NCBI RefSeq assembly: GCF_025698545.1 | Contig: NC_068569.1 | Coordinates: forward strand, 18,166,001 to 18,230,000 | Reading direction: 5' to 3' | DNA: 64,000 bases | Source of the DNA: Gossypium raimondii | Taxonomy: Eukaryota; Streptophyta; Magnoliopsida; Malvales; Malvaceae | Made by a program: the position numbers and the translations under genes | Shown here: piece by piece, positions 51,987 through 63,945 of the stretch | Layout of the letters: each line of letters begins with the position of its first letter | How positions within the stretch are numbered: position 1 is the stretch's first letter | Notes under the pieces: model-generated | The model's database searches: none | What the model saw: the letters and a program-made list of their open reading frames with translations, nothing else | Told to the model about the DNA's origin: nothing

Positions 51987-54948
51987 TGTAACACCCCTTA
52001 CTCGTATCCATCGCCGGAATAGGATACGAGGTATTACCAGATTTTACCGATTTTTTTTTAAAACTCAATATAACCCCTTTATAAATATCTAATCCTCCCT
52101 GCAAATTTAAAACCGAGACCAAGCCAACACAACCAATCTATTTCAACATATTTTCAAGATAGATTTATTGTATTCATAAGATAATCTCATCACATGCCAA
52201 AACCAAAATTTGTTAGCCATACCAATGGCTAACCATACATTCATTTCACATTAACATCTACTTTACTAGCTTATACATGCCATTGATTTCCAAAATAAAG
52301 TTTCTTTATATACCGAGATTTTGAGGTTGATAGTGTGATGCGTCTCCGACCAAATCCGACCTCCGAGCCCTTAACACTACAAAACAGGGGAAAAAGAAAC
52401 AGGATAAGCACTTTGTGCTTAGTAAGCTCATGTAACAAGAATTATACTTACCTAATATTTTCCATACAATGTAATAAACATTCATACACCCATTCCATAC
52501 ATTATTCCCCTATCATGCACAAACTCAACATTCAAATTAGTCCAATAATTTCCATGTATCAGTAATTTATATCATGATTGATGAGCTCATCAATTCTATG
52601 ATTTCCATTCCCTTATTATTTTTCCATATTTATCCCGTTGAATTTCTCAAAATTTCGATGGATTTTCAGAGGTACACTTTAGTGTACAAATCCGGGTCCG
52701 TCAATTCATATTCATGTGCGCACATTTCCATTTCAGAGAGCACACTCCCGCGAACCTCATCCTTACAGTGGGATTACCACCGAGCTAAATCACAAATATA
52801 AACTCATAGAGTATTGTCGGGATTACCAGTCCAGGCTAAATCTCCTGCAACGACAATTACTCTAATGAGTTTGGATCTGAATTACCAGTCCAGGCTAAAT
52901 TCAGACCCTAATTTGGATTACCCGTCCGAGCTAAATCCATTTTCCACATATTCTTCGGGAGGGCTATATCAGGATAGGATCACCCGTCCGGGCTAGATCC
53001 TTTTCACCGTCAATTCCTTTTCAGAGATCCATCGAATTTTCCTTTCATTCAACCGGGATTTATTTCCTCTTTTCATCAAGAATATCAATACTTCATCAAT
53101 TATCATATAATAAACATCCAAATCATATTCACATCAATAACAAACATTTCAAGCATTTAGGAATATAATTCAAGTTACACGAACTTACCTCGACACTTGT
53201 TCGTAACCAAAAATCTACTAATCCCAAACTTTTTCTTTCCCTCGATCTTGCTTCATATTTGAATTTTCCGGATCTAAATAAATAAATTTGATCATTAATC
53301 TAATACATTTCATGTTCATATGTAACATTCTCTAAAATTCCATTATTATTTATAGTGCATTCAAAGCTGTCTCACTGAATCACAGTCACTAAATTATTTA
53401 TCTCTTAAGCTATAGAACTCCAAATTAAGATCTGTTAATTTTCCCTGAAACTAGACTCACATATATTCTTACCATAAAATTTTCAGAATTTTTGGTTTAG
53501 CCAAAAAGTACAGTTTATTCTTTAAAGTTTCCCATGTTTCATTGTTTGACAGTTCTGACCCCTCTTCACTAAAAATTAATTATCTCATTGTACAGAATTC
53601 AGATGATGTTTCCGTTTGTTTCTTCTAAAAATAGACTCATCAAGGATTCTAACCATATAAATTATAACTCATAATAATTTTTGTACAATTTTAATGATTT
53701 TCCAAATTTAGAATAGGGAACATGAATTCATTCTGACCTTGTCTCACAAAATCTATTATATCTCATGATTTACAATTCCATTGATTAAACCATTTCTTCT
53801 ATGAGAAACTATACTCAACAAGCTTTAATTTCATATTTTATTCATCCTCTAATTCGATCTCTACAATTTTTTGTGAATTTTAAAAGTTAGAGTACTGCTG
53901 CTGTCCAAAACTGTTTTAGTGTATGATGTTAATTACCATTTTTCCCTAAACTTTCAATAAATGATAATTTCATCCCTGCTCAATTAACCTTTCAATTGAG
54001 CTGATTTTTCTTAAATTAAGACATTATCCCATCACTTTAGACTACTTTCTAACATTTGTAAATCAGAATTTCAGCACTAGACTTTGATTCCAAACATTTT
54101 CACAATTAGGTCCTACAAATCAATTTCTATTGAAATTACCTAATAAAATCATCTCATAAACAAATTAAAGCTTCAATTTCATCCTATTTCATCATAAAAT
54201 TCTAGCACATATTCATAGAAACTTTCAAATTCATTCACAAAATCAAAAACTAATGAATTTACTAATAGGACCTAGTTGTAAAAGTCTTAGAAACACAAAA
54301 ATTACAAGAATAAGGCAAGAATTAACTCACTTGGGGCAAAAATTATGAAAAACCAGCTTGAAGAAACCCTTAGGACATTTTTGGCTGATGGAAATGCAGA
54401 AAAATAAAGAGGAATCTAGATAATTCCACTTTAGTCCTAACTTTTAAAGCAAATTTTGCAATATTCCAATTTTACCCTTAATTCTTCAATTCTCCTGATT
54501 TTTCTCAGCGTATGCCGCCCAAAATATCTCCTTTTGGGGTTATTTTCAATTTATGTCCCTCTTCATTTAACAATTGAGCTATTTAATACTTCTAGTAACT
54601 TTTACACCTTTTTCAATTTAGTCATTTTCACTTAATTGACTACCCAAACATCAAAATATTCTAACGAAATTTTAATACCATATTATTAACACTTCATAAA
54701 TATTTATAAAAATATTTTTGACTCGGTTTTACGAGATCAAAGTCTCGATACCTTATTTTTACCCAATTTCTTTTATAATTTCTTTTTCTAACTAACCATT
54801 AAATCGGTAAAATTTTTCTATCGATATTTTCATACGATTTTCCTATCATACCAATATTCATGCAAAAACATTAAAATAAATTTATCTTTAAATCGGATTT
54901 GTGGTTACGAAACCACTATTCCGATAACTTTGAATTTGGGCCATTACA
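51987..54948 (+). mobile_element. Long solo LTR (TGTAACACCCC family) inside gag
   Basis: 2962 bp, starting TGTAACACCCCTTACTCG and ending TTTGGGCCATTACA. GAGAT flanks both sides (51982-51986 and 54949-54953), a perfect 5-bp target duplication. It has no internal coding domain, primer site or second LTR. A series of five related units near 52771-52998 (GGATTACC...GCTAAATCC style) is spaced about 35-60 bp apart. It is related at its start to the LTR at 26298-29161, in opposite orientation. Confidence 0.88.
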
Positions 54949-55176
54949 GAGATGTTGTCAGAAGTAGAGGAACGTGTGGGTAAACTCGAGGGATCAATGG
55001 AGGACATAAATGAGTCACTCAATGGGGTCGAGGATCGCATAGACAATTGGAAGGAGCAGTCAAGAGACTATGTAAAGACGTCTCTTGATTCCACCATGGA
55101 TAAGGTAAACGAGTTGTTTAATTCACACATGGATAAACTGACAAATGGCTTTGAAGGAGGAAACAATGGCCACAAT

Positions 55177-56011
55177 TGATACGAGCCAAGGAGGTGACAC
55201 TCAAGGGGTTGTTTTTCCTAGTGGTCCAATTACTCGAAGCAAGGCACGACAATTAAAATTAAAGATGAATGCTTTTGTCCAAGACTTTGTTGCTACAAAT
55301 TTAATTCATCCTGTTCGTGACATTGACAAATACGAGAATGCAATTCACTGGACCAATCTTGGAATAGTGAAAGCCCATAAATTGGTGGATTAATCTTTTA
55401 TGTATATTATTATTATTATTATTTACTTAATTCTCATTGGTTGGGACACATCATTTATGAGTTAAGTAATTTTATTGGTTAGGTTATTATTTATTTATTT
55501 TCTTAGATAATTTTAAAGAGTTTTATTAGGATTCAATTACTCTTTAAAGAGTTTTTATTAGGATTCAATTACTCTTGAAAGAGTTTTATTAGGATTCAAT
55601 TACTCTTGTAATTTGCCTATAAATAGGCTTGTTTTCTACACATTGAGGGGAGGATAAAAAGAAGAGTATTTGTTTTCTTTCAAATTTGTGTGAGGCAATT
55701 TTTTTGGGAGTAGAGTGATTCTTCTCTTGCTATTTAGTTTGGAGTTTGTTACTTTCGAGGGTATTTCGGAGTTGCAAATATTCAAATTTCTTTCCCGTTC
55801 ATCGGTGTTTCTAGAGGTTATTCTTCTAGGGGTTTCGTAGGGAGCCGCTCAATCATTGACGTTTTTGGTTACAAGTTAACCAAGGGTTCCATAGGGCAAA
55901 TCTATCCTTTTTATTATTTATTTATTTATTATTATTTTAACTAATTTTATTTATTCTCGTTTTATTTCTAATTTGTGTTTCTCTTGTGTCTAGATCCGAG
56001 ATTCCGTATCA
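55177..56011 (+). mobile_element. Solo LTR with polyprotein C-terminus inside it
   Basis: 835 bp, starting TGATACG and ending CGTATCA (7-bp perfect inverted ends), flanked by ACAAT on both sides (55172-55176 and 56012-56016). The first 200 bp stay open in frame and include SGPITRSKARQLKLKMNAF, a motif found at the very end of Ty3/gypsy polyproteins. A TATA-like stretch (CCTATAAATAGGC) stands near 55617, after three near-identical GTTTTATTAGGATTCAATTA units. It is read as a solo LTR whose family lets pol run into the 3' LTR. Confidence 0.85.
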
Positions 56012-57537
56012 ACAATGATGGCTTTCAGCATAAGAATAAAAGACCTCGAGGGAGAGTTGGCCTTGTGCCGAGCAGCCGTGGGGAAAAGAGTGTCAAGTGC
56101 AACATTCGGTTATGAGGATGTCCCAAAGCCAAAAAAGTTTGTGGGGACAAAGTCTGCATGCGATGTGGACAATTTCTTGTGGAGGATGGAAAACTACTTC
56201 CGTGCCAAAGGCATCATGGATGATGTGGGTAAGGTAAACACTCCTTCAATGTTTCTTACTGATATTGCGATTTTATAGTGGCGACGTAGGACCACAGATA
56301 AAAGGCAAAGTGAGATTAGGACGTGGAAAGAGTTCCAATCTAAGTTGAAGGGACAGTTTCACCCAGAATTTACCAAGGAAGAAGCTCAGGCAAAGTTGCA
56401 AGGGATAACGCAACGGGGTACAGTGGGGGAGTATGTTCAAGAGTTTAAGGAACTCATGCCCCAAGCTTCAGATGTGACTGAGAAAGAGCTTTTCAGAATG
56501 GATTGAAGCCGTGGGTCAAATAGAAGATTGAACAAAGAGGTATCCAAAAGCTATCGGAAGCCATGACGGTAGGGGAATCCGTAGTTAAGCTTGGTCTAGG
56601 GAAAGACAAGATTGGTTCTTCCAACCCCAAGGAAAGGGGCGTACGTGAAAATGATCACAAGGAAGATATTGATGGTAATGGCATCGGCGACAATTGTGGT
56701 AATGGGAAACCATGAGTTAGGAAGAAGAAACCCAACAGGAAAAGCGATAAGTTGAAATGCTTTCTCTGCAACAGTCCACCCATGTTGAAGAAATGTCCGA
56801 AAAAATCTGCGCTTAAGGAGAAGTAAGGCCTTTGTACTTGGTTTGAGCACAAGTGCTGTCGAAGCCAAGGAGGCCAAAATTGAGAAGAAGCCAGTGAAGT
56901 GCTTCTTATGTCATGGTCCGCATAGGTTGCGAAAGTGTCCGAAGAAGTCTGTCATCGAAGGGGATGATGAAAGAGACAATGAGCCTAAGAAGCTTGGTTT
57001 GAGCAAGGGAAAAGTCGAAGCCAAGAGAGTAAAGATGAGTAAAAAGAAGCGAGTAAAGTGCTTCTTATGTCGTGGTCCGCATAAGTTGCGGAACTATCCA
57101 AAGCAAGCCGTAGTTAAAGAAAAGGCAACGTCTGAGCTGGTGAGTTGTCGGAGGGGCTTCCACCCAAGGAGGAGTTAACTTTATCATCGAACTTAGGGGA
57201 AAAAGTTACGATAAAAACAGTGAAGCTGGGACCAATAAAGCTCAATTCGAGTGAAGCGTCGGAGTTGGCCTAGTCATCGACAAGGCTTCCACCTATGGGA
57301 GAGGTGGGTGGTGCATCGGACTTCAAGGGAAAAGTAATGATGCAAGTTGGATAGTTGACTAGAGTAAATGCAACGAGTAGGACGGTTCGTGTTTAGAAGA
57401 GACGAAAGCCGAGGCAAAAGTCCCAAAGGAAGGAAAAAGTTAAGGCGTCGAGATGAGACCGAGGCAAATCAAGTCAGTGCCATTCGAGTTTCGCAATGAA
57501 GGCGTTCCGAGAATGAGTGGGGGAGAATGTCACGGGT

Positions 57538-58076
57538 CGCAGTTCAAAACCCGTGACCATCGCCCCAAATGCATCCGGTGAAGGTCTGTTGTGTAGATGG
57601 GGATCATTTGGCCCATAAGAACTGGCCCGATTCAGTAAGATGTTAGAGAAGCCTGTCAGATTGAAGCCTAGTTGGCCCGGTAATGAAGATATGACAACTT
57701 AGGCTATTTTGGTAACTAATCTTAGAAGATTGATAGAATCGTATCTTGTAAAGATTAGATTAGATTTGATATGACATATCTTGTAAATCCCTAAAATTAA
57801 GGGATATAGTTAATCTCGTTCGTCGATGTAAATGTATCTTAATCGTCGATTTTGGGAGAGCTCAACTATAAATAGAGAGCTCCCCTCATTTGTACTCACT
57901 CCATTCATTGTTTCATTATTCTTAATAAGAGAATATTGAGAGCATTTACTCAAACACCTTGTGTGCGCTCTTTCTGTTGTTCTTTTATTGCTTCTTTTGG
58001 CATAAATCGCTACCGCTATACAAATTGGTACCTAAGGCCGCACGGATCGCGAGACGAAAGATCTAGCCTCGTGACA
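57538..58076 (+). repeat. 3' LTR of the gag-only element
   Basis: 539 bp, same ends as the 5' LTR. More than a dozen substitutions separate the two in their first 190 bp by eye, so the insertion is not recent. TATA box near 57868. It lacks about 75 bp present in the 5' LTR. Confidence 0.85.
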
Positions 58077-59978
58077 CTAGTTGATAGTAAAAGTAAAATT
58101 AAGTGTAAGAATTAGCCCCCCCCCATTGGTCAAGCCTTATACATTACACAAATATATACTCAACCTACCCTCCTTTTGATTGATTACTACAACGGTAAAT
58201 AAAATAAAATGTTTTCTTCACTATTTTTTCTTACATGCTACATCTATTTACAACATTTTACTTTTTTTTTTGTATTATACCATGTAAAGGAAAAACACTA
58301 CTTAGAAAGGTAGACTTCAAAAATTATAGATGAAATTAATTGTAAAATATACATTTACAGATATTTCCATCATTTTATTTTTATTTAATTATAGATTTCA
58401 TTTTTCTACCACAAGAAAGTTGATTTATTATAATTGAATTATGAAAATTAAGAAATTAATTTAGTTGTTGTTAGAAACATGAATTTCAACAAATAATTCT
58501 TGCTAATTTATTGCATATAAATTATTAAATTGTTGATTTTTAATTTAATAATCTAAGAGTAAATTTTAACACTATTACTTAATTGGATTAATTTAGGGTT
58601 ATGGTAATAAATTCAATTCACTAATTATGAAATGTTTAATTCTTCGAATGAATCAACAGAATCGTTTGATTAGTTCTGCTAATGATTCCAACCATTATCT
58701 GATTTTTGGGCACAACAATAATTTGTATTCTCAAATGATAGCGGCAGAACTTGCAGTCATTGTGGAAATTCCATTTTCCTTCGATTCCTTCGATTAATAT
58801 CTTACTTAAAAGGGGTAGAAGTCATAAAATCTCATAATTTACAATCAATTCATTCAATGGCTTACAAAGATCAAATTATGACAAATTAAAATGGGTTGAT
58901 TAACCTTTATTTTTTATAGAGTTAAATATTAAAATCCATAATCAAACCTTATTTTAACAATTTTCTTTAGTTTCATAATTAAAGTATGGGTTTGCATTTA
59001 ATACATTGACAATGTACATTTTTATTCTATAAATAGCATTAAAATTTATTATGTGTCTCTTTTTATTGTATCTTTATTTTTAAAATATTTAATTATACCT
59101 CCATGAGATACTTGTCATCACCCAAATTCTATTTGTTAAGTCTACCAAATATTTTCCCTTAAAATATATGGCATTGTTAAAAATTACAATCACAAATTTA
59201 AAAATATTAGAAAATACAATTAAATTTAAAAATATTAAATAATCAAAGCTTACATGGCTATTGGGATAACAATGTGCTCCGTGGCGGAGCTAGGGGTAGA
59301 GGGCTTGACCCCCTAAAATAAAAAAATTTTCGTTTAGGCCTTTTATAATTTATAAAATTTTAAATTAATAATGATAAAAAATTAAGTTAATCTTTAAAAA
59401 AATTAATTTAATCTTTAAAAAATATAAATATATAGACTATTAAAATAATAAAATTTTAATTTTAATTTCGTAAAATATATAATTTAAGTCTGACTGGTGT
59501 GGTGTTTAAATGGTAATGCCAAAACAAAAATAATTAGAAAGAGAAAGTCGTACTTGAAAAGCCCCGGCCACTTGAATGTTTTAAGCACGTGAGTGAGAAT
59601 GGAGAAAGAGAAAACCACCTTGTTTATTTATTGTCAAAGTAAGTTAGCTGAGATTTTCAACATATTTATTATTGAATGAAAAAGAAAAATAGAGATGCCC
59701 CCAGAGAGTGAGACCATGCGAGGGGGCTTAGCTACACAGTGATGAATTCAAATAAAAACACAAAACTTGTAAAAGAAAATTAAAGAAATTAAGGATTTAT
59801 GGAAGGCATCCATCCATTCCCTAATAACCAAAAATGGAAAAGACAGACATCAAGAGTCAGCGTCAACCCACTCGGTCGGGAGGACCAAAGGCTCTTCTCT
59901 TCAAATTTTATTTTAATTTATGTTTATGTAACTTTTTTATATATTTACGTAGAGTCTCGTGCCCCGCACGCACAGTAG
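58077..59978. other. AT-rich spacer
   Basis: No gene seen. A GGCGGAGCTAGGGGTAGAGG word near 59284 followed by A/T sequence resembles the edge of a common plant repeat, but I cannot delimit it. Confidence 0.4.
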
Positions 59979-61112
59979 GGTTATTTTACTAAAATAATCT
60001 AAAAAAAATTATATTTATAAAAATAACTTAGGTTTAAAAATATTCACCAAAATAACCCGAAATAAACAGTAAAATAAGGTTGTGGCCTCTCAATAACCGG
60101 CACCACTTAGTATTTTGAACCCATGATTGCCTGCTAATTGTGTCAGACTTAAAAAAAATAAATTTTTTGGTTCTGGCCTGTCAATGGCCGACACCCACTT
60201 TATAGAAAAAAAAATTTCGGGTGTTAATCTGTCAATGGCCGGGGCCAAAATACGAAAAAAGTAAAAAAAATTTGGGTGGCCTGGCAATTGCCAGCACCCC
60301 TTTTCTACAATAATTTTTTTTTTTACTTTTAGTGTGTCAATGGTCGGCACTAGTATACGAAAAAAGTAAAAAAAAAATTGATGGCCTGGCAATGGCCGAC
60401 ACCCCTTTATACAAAATATTTTTTTTCCTTTTGGTCTTTCAATGACCGGAACCAGTATACGAAAAAAGTAAAAAAAAAAATTTGGATGGCCTGGCAATGG
60501 TCGACACCCCTTTCTACAAAAAAAATTTTACTTTTTTCGTATACTGGTGCTGACCATTGACAGACAAAAAGTAATTTTTTTGTATAAAGGGGGTGCCAGC
60601 CATTGTCAGGCCATCCCCCAAATTTTTTTTTTACTTTTTTCGTATACTGGTGCCGGCCATTAACACAACAAAAGTAAAAAAAAAATTATTGTAGAAAGGG
60701 GGTGCCGGCCATTGCCAGGCCACCCAAATTTTTTTTTTACTTTTTTTTGTATTCTGGTGCGGGACATTGACAAACCAACACCAAAAAAAAAAATTCGTAT
60801 AATGGGGGTGTCGGCCATTAACAAGCCAGCACCCAAAATTTTTTTTTCCAGTTTTCTGTATACCAGTAATATACAATTTAAAAAAATACATTGGTTTCGG
60901 CTATGGACAGGCCAGAACCAAAAAATTAATTTTTTTTTTTAAGTTTGACACAATTATCAGGCAATCATGGGTCCAAAATACCAGGTGGTGCCGGCCACTG
61001 ACAGGCCACAACCTCATTTTACTGTTCATTTCGGGTTAGTTTGGTGAATGTTTTTAAACCTGGGTTATTTTTGTAAATATAATTTTTTTTGGATTATTTT
61101 GGTAAAATAGCC
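59979..61112. mobile_element. Foldback (MULE-like) element with inverted arms made of tandem repeats
   Basis: The left end GGTTATTTTACTAAAATAATC mirrors the right end, whose reverse complement is GGCTATTTTACCAAAATAATC. GCACAGTAG, a perfect 9-bp duplication, flanks both sides (59970-59978 and 61113-61121), as expected of Mutator-like transposition. The two arms mirror each other over about 550 bp around a centre near 60530. The arms are mostly alternating words GGCCTGGCAATGGCCGACACC and CCAGTATACGAAAAAAGTAA with long A or T runs. No transposase is present. Confidence 0.85.
60175..61005. repeat. About 105-bp tandem repeats, inverted about the element centre
   Basis: In the left arm the word GGCCTGGCAATGGCC or close relatives starts near 60278, 60383 and 60489, a spacing of 105-106 bp. 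Between them lie GTCAATGGCCGG-type words with CGAAAAAAGTAAAA. In the right arm the reverse complement (GGGTGCCGGCCATTGCCAGG) starts near 60592, 60700 and 60806, a spacing of 106-108 bp. Apparent open frames here (for example 60090-60497 minus) are translated repeats rich in Phe and Lys, not proteins. Confidence 0.8.
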
Positions 61113-61121
61113 GCACAGTAG

Positions 61122-62570
61122 AGAGACAACGACCAAGGCATACCGACACTTAAGTTTAGAAACCCCCGGTGCTCGCCTTCCCAAACTCATCCACCCCTTA
61201 AATCGATCGACAACGATCATGGCAAAGAAGAAGATGGCAAAAATGTTGTTAGTAACCCACAAAAACTAAGCAAAGGCAGTGTAACAGTGGAAAGGAAAAA
61301 ATGGGACGGATGGGATAAAGCTCGAAGAATAGTGTGGATGTTATGTAACTTGAATATAAAAAAAATTTGTATTAATGTTTGAGATAATTTGAGTAAATAA
61401 TCAATGCTATTTTGCTTTTATTTATATCATACTTATAATCGTGTTATCTTATAAAATATATTTAAAGTATTATATTTATTTAAAATTCGACACTCAAAAA
61501 TGATTTTAATTAAAATTTGGTAGTTTTATATTCATTTCATATTTATATTATTTTAATATCATGTTGTATTAAATAATGTTTACGTAATTTTGTATATCTT
61601 ATTATTATCATATTTATAGTGAGAATGAGATTTTGAGAACGTTAAAATCTCCCATCAAACCCATTTATATGTAGTCTTGATAATTATATTTTTATATAAT
61701 GAGTGATTGTTATACCCTTACCATGTCACCCTTCGTCATACTATCATACCTATGATAAAAGGGGAAAAAAATCGACAAAGATCAGTCTTATAATTTTACC
61801 AAAAGAGTATTTTCAAGTTCATCTTATCGAAGCACCACGTCACGTAAGCTAAGCCCACACAATCCTTAAAAGGGAAGATTTCCTAATAGCGCTTGTCAAT
61901 TTATCACCTTCACAATTAAACTAACACTCCATCTAGTCCCCTCAAGTCAGCTCCAACAATATTCTTAGTTAACATACGCCACTTAACCCTTTACACCTAC
62001 TAGATAGATTGTTTGATGACTGAACCCATGCCAAGCCAGTCTCTTTTTACAAATACTTTTCTCAGCATCAACACAAATGACACATTAAGAGAACAAGACA
62101 TAGTATCAACTGTAGTGCCTTCACTTTGCTTAAATATCACCCCAACTCAGACAAACCACCATCATTATTGGCTTTCCACACTACTTACAGTGTGAACCAT
62201 CACCATCTTACTGGGTCTCCATACCACCTACGCTATGAACCACCATCTATCCTAGTGGCTCTCTTCACTATCTACAGTACGAACCACCATCATTGTCAAA
62301 CCCAACATCTTGAATAAATTAATTGTTATAACAAGTAACGTTGTTTGTGGGAAGAAAACAAAAAGTTGTGTCATTACATTTAAGAAGCTACCACCAAGTG
62401 CAAAAAGATTAAGATGCATCTTATTATCAACACTAGGGTGGATTCAGACATTGGGATCAAAATGATATGGTAGAGGCTTATCATCTCTCTTATTAGAATT
62501 TAACAATAGAGCAACAAGTACACTTATCTATTTTATTTCCCCCTACTATTAGGGTGAAAAAAATTACAAG
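61122..62570. other. Spacer with a short minisatellite
   Basis: AT-rich at first; no gene seen. It includes the minisatellite at 62154-62297. Confidence 0.4.
62154..62297 (+). repeat. About 43-bp tandem repeat, three copies and a part
   Basis: Units start AACCACCATC at 62154, AACCATCACC at 62195, AACCACCATC at 62238 and a partial one at 62282. Each contains a CTAC or CTACAGT-like word before the next unit. The copies are diverged. Confidence 0.6.
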
Positions 62571-63120
62571 TGTAACATCCCATACCTGATCTGATCATCG
62601 GGTCCAAGTTACAAGGTGTCACATTCGTTGTCAGAGCAACTACGATAAGATTACATTCTATTTATATTATTAAGCATTTAATTACAAGTAATATAAGCAT
62701 ATGATACAATATATAACCATTCACAGGTCTCACATGAGCTTACGAAAGCTCTATTGATAATCTGATGACGAGTTAGGACCAATTTGTAACATTTTCAAAA
62801 TCTTATGTTGATGTCACAACTACGGGGGTTCCTCATCGCGACATAACATACTGACTTGGCCTCGTTGCAACGTGATATACTAACTTGGTCTCATCGTGAT
62901 GACAAATGTTCAACGTCGCGACATGACATATTGTTTCTTTATGTTACCAATTTAACACCAATCTACAATTACCAAATCATTCAAATTACACTTCCATAAC
63001 GCATTTTCAGCCAGTTACACAGTTCTCATGACTCAACCATAAACTATAGCAGATTATCCAACAATGTACCAATGTCATACAACCTGCAGGTTAATTGCCT
63101 AGTATAACCCAAAACTACGT
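62571..63120 (+). mobile_element. Possible truncated LTR (TGTAACATCCC start)
   Basis: TGTAACATCCCATACCTG at 62571 resembles the TGTAACACCCC starts of the solo LTRs elsewhere in the window. GTCGCGACATGAC-like words near 62920 recall those at 29920-30000. No matching end or duplication was found, so this is tentative. Confidence 0.3.
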
Positions 63121-63945
63121 ATTGGATAAAGATGCGAGGAAGTTTGACTCACGAACAAAATGTACATGTTTGCAGGATATATCAAAAGAACAAAGGGTGA
63201 TTTGTTTTATAATCCGAAAGACCAAACTATAATAGTGTCAACTCATGCTACTTTCCTTAAAGAAAGTTACATGAATGACTTCAAACCTCGGAAGAAATAG
63301 GTACTCGAGGAACTTTCTAGAAATATACAAAACCTTACGGAAACGATTCCAAAACCAACTCCTAATAGTGAACCTGCAAACGATCGGCAACATAGGGTGA
63401 TTCATCACAGTGGGAGGGTCTCTTGTAGGCCTAAGTTCTACCAATCTGGCGGAAGTGTTTTAACACTAAGTCTGCTGAACAAGAAGATGATGACTCACTC
63501 ATGTATACATAGTGTTGATTCCAAGCTCTTGGAAATAACTATAAAAGTTGAGATGGATTCTATGGATTCCAACTCAGTATGGGAACTTCTAGACTTACCA
63601 AAAAGGATAAAACCCATAGGGTGTAAGAGGATCTACAAGAGGAAAAGAAATGTGGATGGAAAAGTGAAAACTTATAAAGCCAAACTTGTAGCAAAAGGTT
63701 ATACTCAGAAAGAATGCATTGATTACGAAGAAATCTTCTTTCCGGTTGTCATGCTTAAGTCAATCTGCATATCATTATCCATTGCGGTGACTATTGATTA
63801 CGAGATCTGGTAAATAGATGTCAAGACAACGTTTTCAAATAATTATCTTGAAAATAACATCTATATTATGCAACCCATCGGATATATAGCTAAATGAAAT
63901 GTGTATAAAGTTTGCAAATTGCTTAAATCAATATATGGACTTAAG
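63121..63945 (+). pseudogene. Ty1/copia polyprotein fragment (integrase tail and reverse transcriptase start)
   Basis: The first part holds integrase-tail words (DLFYNPKDQTIIVSTHATFL, then SYMNDFKPRK). From 63540 the reverse transcriptase begins: NSVWELLDLPKRIKPIGCKR, KVKTYKAKLVAKGYTQKE, then a MDVKTTF-like stretch and KVCKLLKSIYGLK. Stops (for example at 63811) and frame changes break it. The YVDD catalytic box is not reached because another element starts at 63946. Confidence 0.82.

Larger units (their letters stand above)
51934..57180 (+). pseudogene. Gag-like protein of the LTR element, interrupted
   Basis: The coding sequence begins MSKEEFKQRWAEKSLRE at 51934. It is cut by a solo LTR, resumes at 54954 with LSEVEERVGKLEGSMEDI (coiled-coil-like), is cut by a second solo LTR at 55177, and resumes at 56017. 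There the gag core is visible (KKFVGTKSACDVDNFLWRME, then ITQRGTVGEYVQEFKELM). The tail holds three CCHC-type knuckles at about 56756, 56896 and 57057, reading CFLCNSPPMLKKC, CFLCHGPHRLRKC and CFLCRGPHKLRNY; the first lacks its His and the third its last Cys. A TAG at 56276-56278 and a frameshift near 56495 break the frame. Removing each insertion with one duplication keeps the frame open at both junctions. Confidence 0.8.
51270..58076 (+). mobile_element. Gag-only LTR retrotransposon (LARD-like), split by two solo LTRs
   Basis: Two related LTRs (51270-51895 and 57538-58076) bound the element, each starting TGTCACGGGTCGC and ending CGTGACA, and CTAG flanks both sides. A tRNA-Met-type primer site follows the 5' LTR, and a purine-rich tract (GAGTGGGGGAGAA) precedes the 3' LTR. 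The interior codes only for a gag-like protein with zinc knuckles. No protease, reverse transcriptase or integrase of this element is seen. Two later insertions (51987-54948 and 55177-56011) enlarge it; without them it is about 3.0 kb. It would depend on an autonomous relative for movement. Confidence 0.85.

Noticed and set aside
60090..60942. Open frames on both strands (Phe/Lys-rich, repeated HPNFFFYFFRILV-like words)
   Set aside because: They are translations of the tandem repeats and A/T runs of the foldback element, present on both strands.
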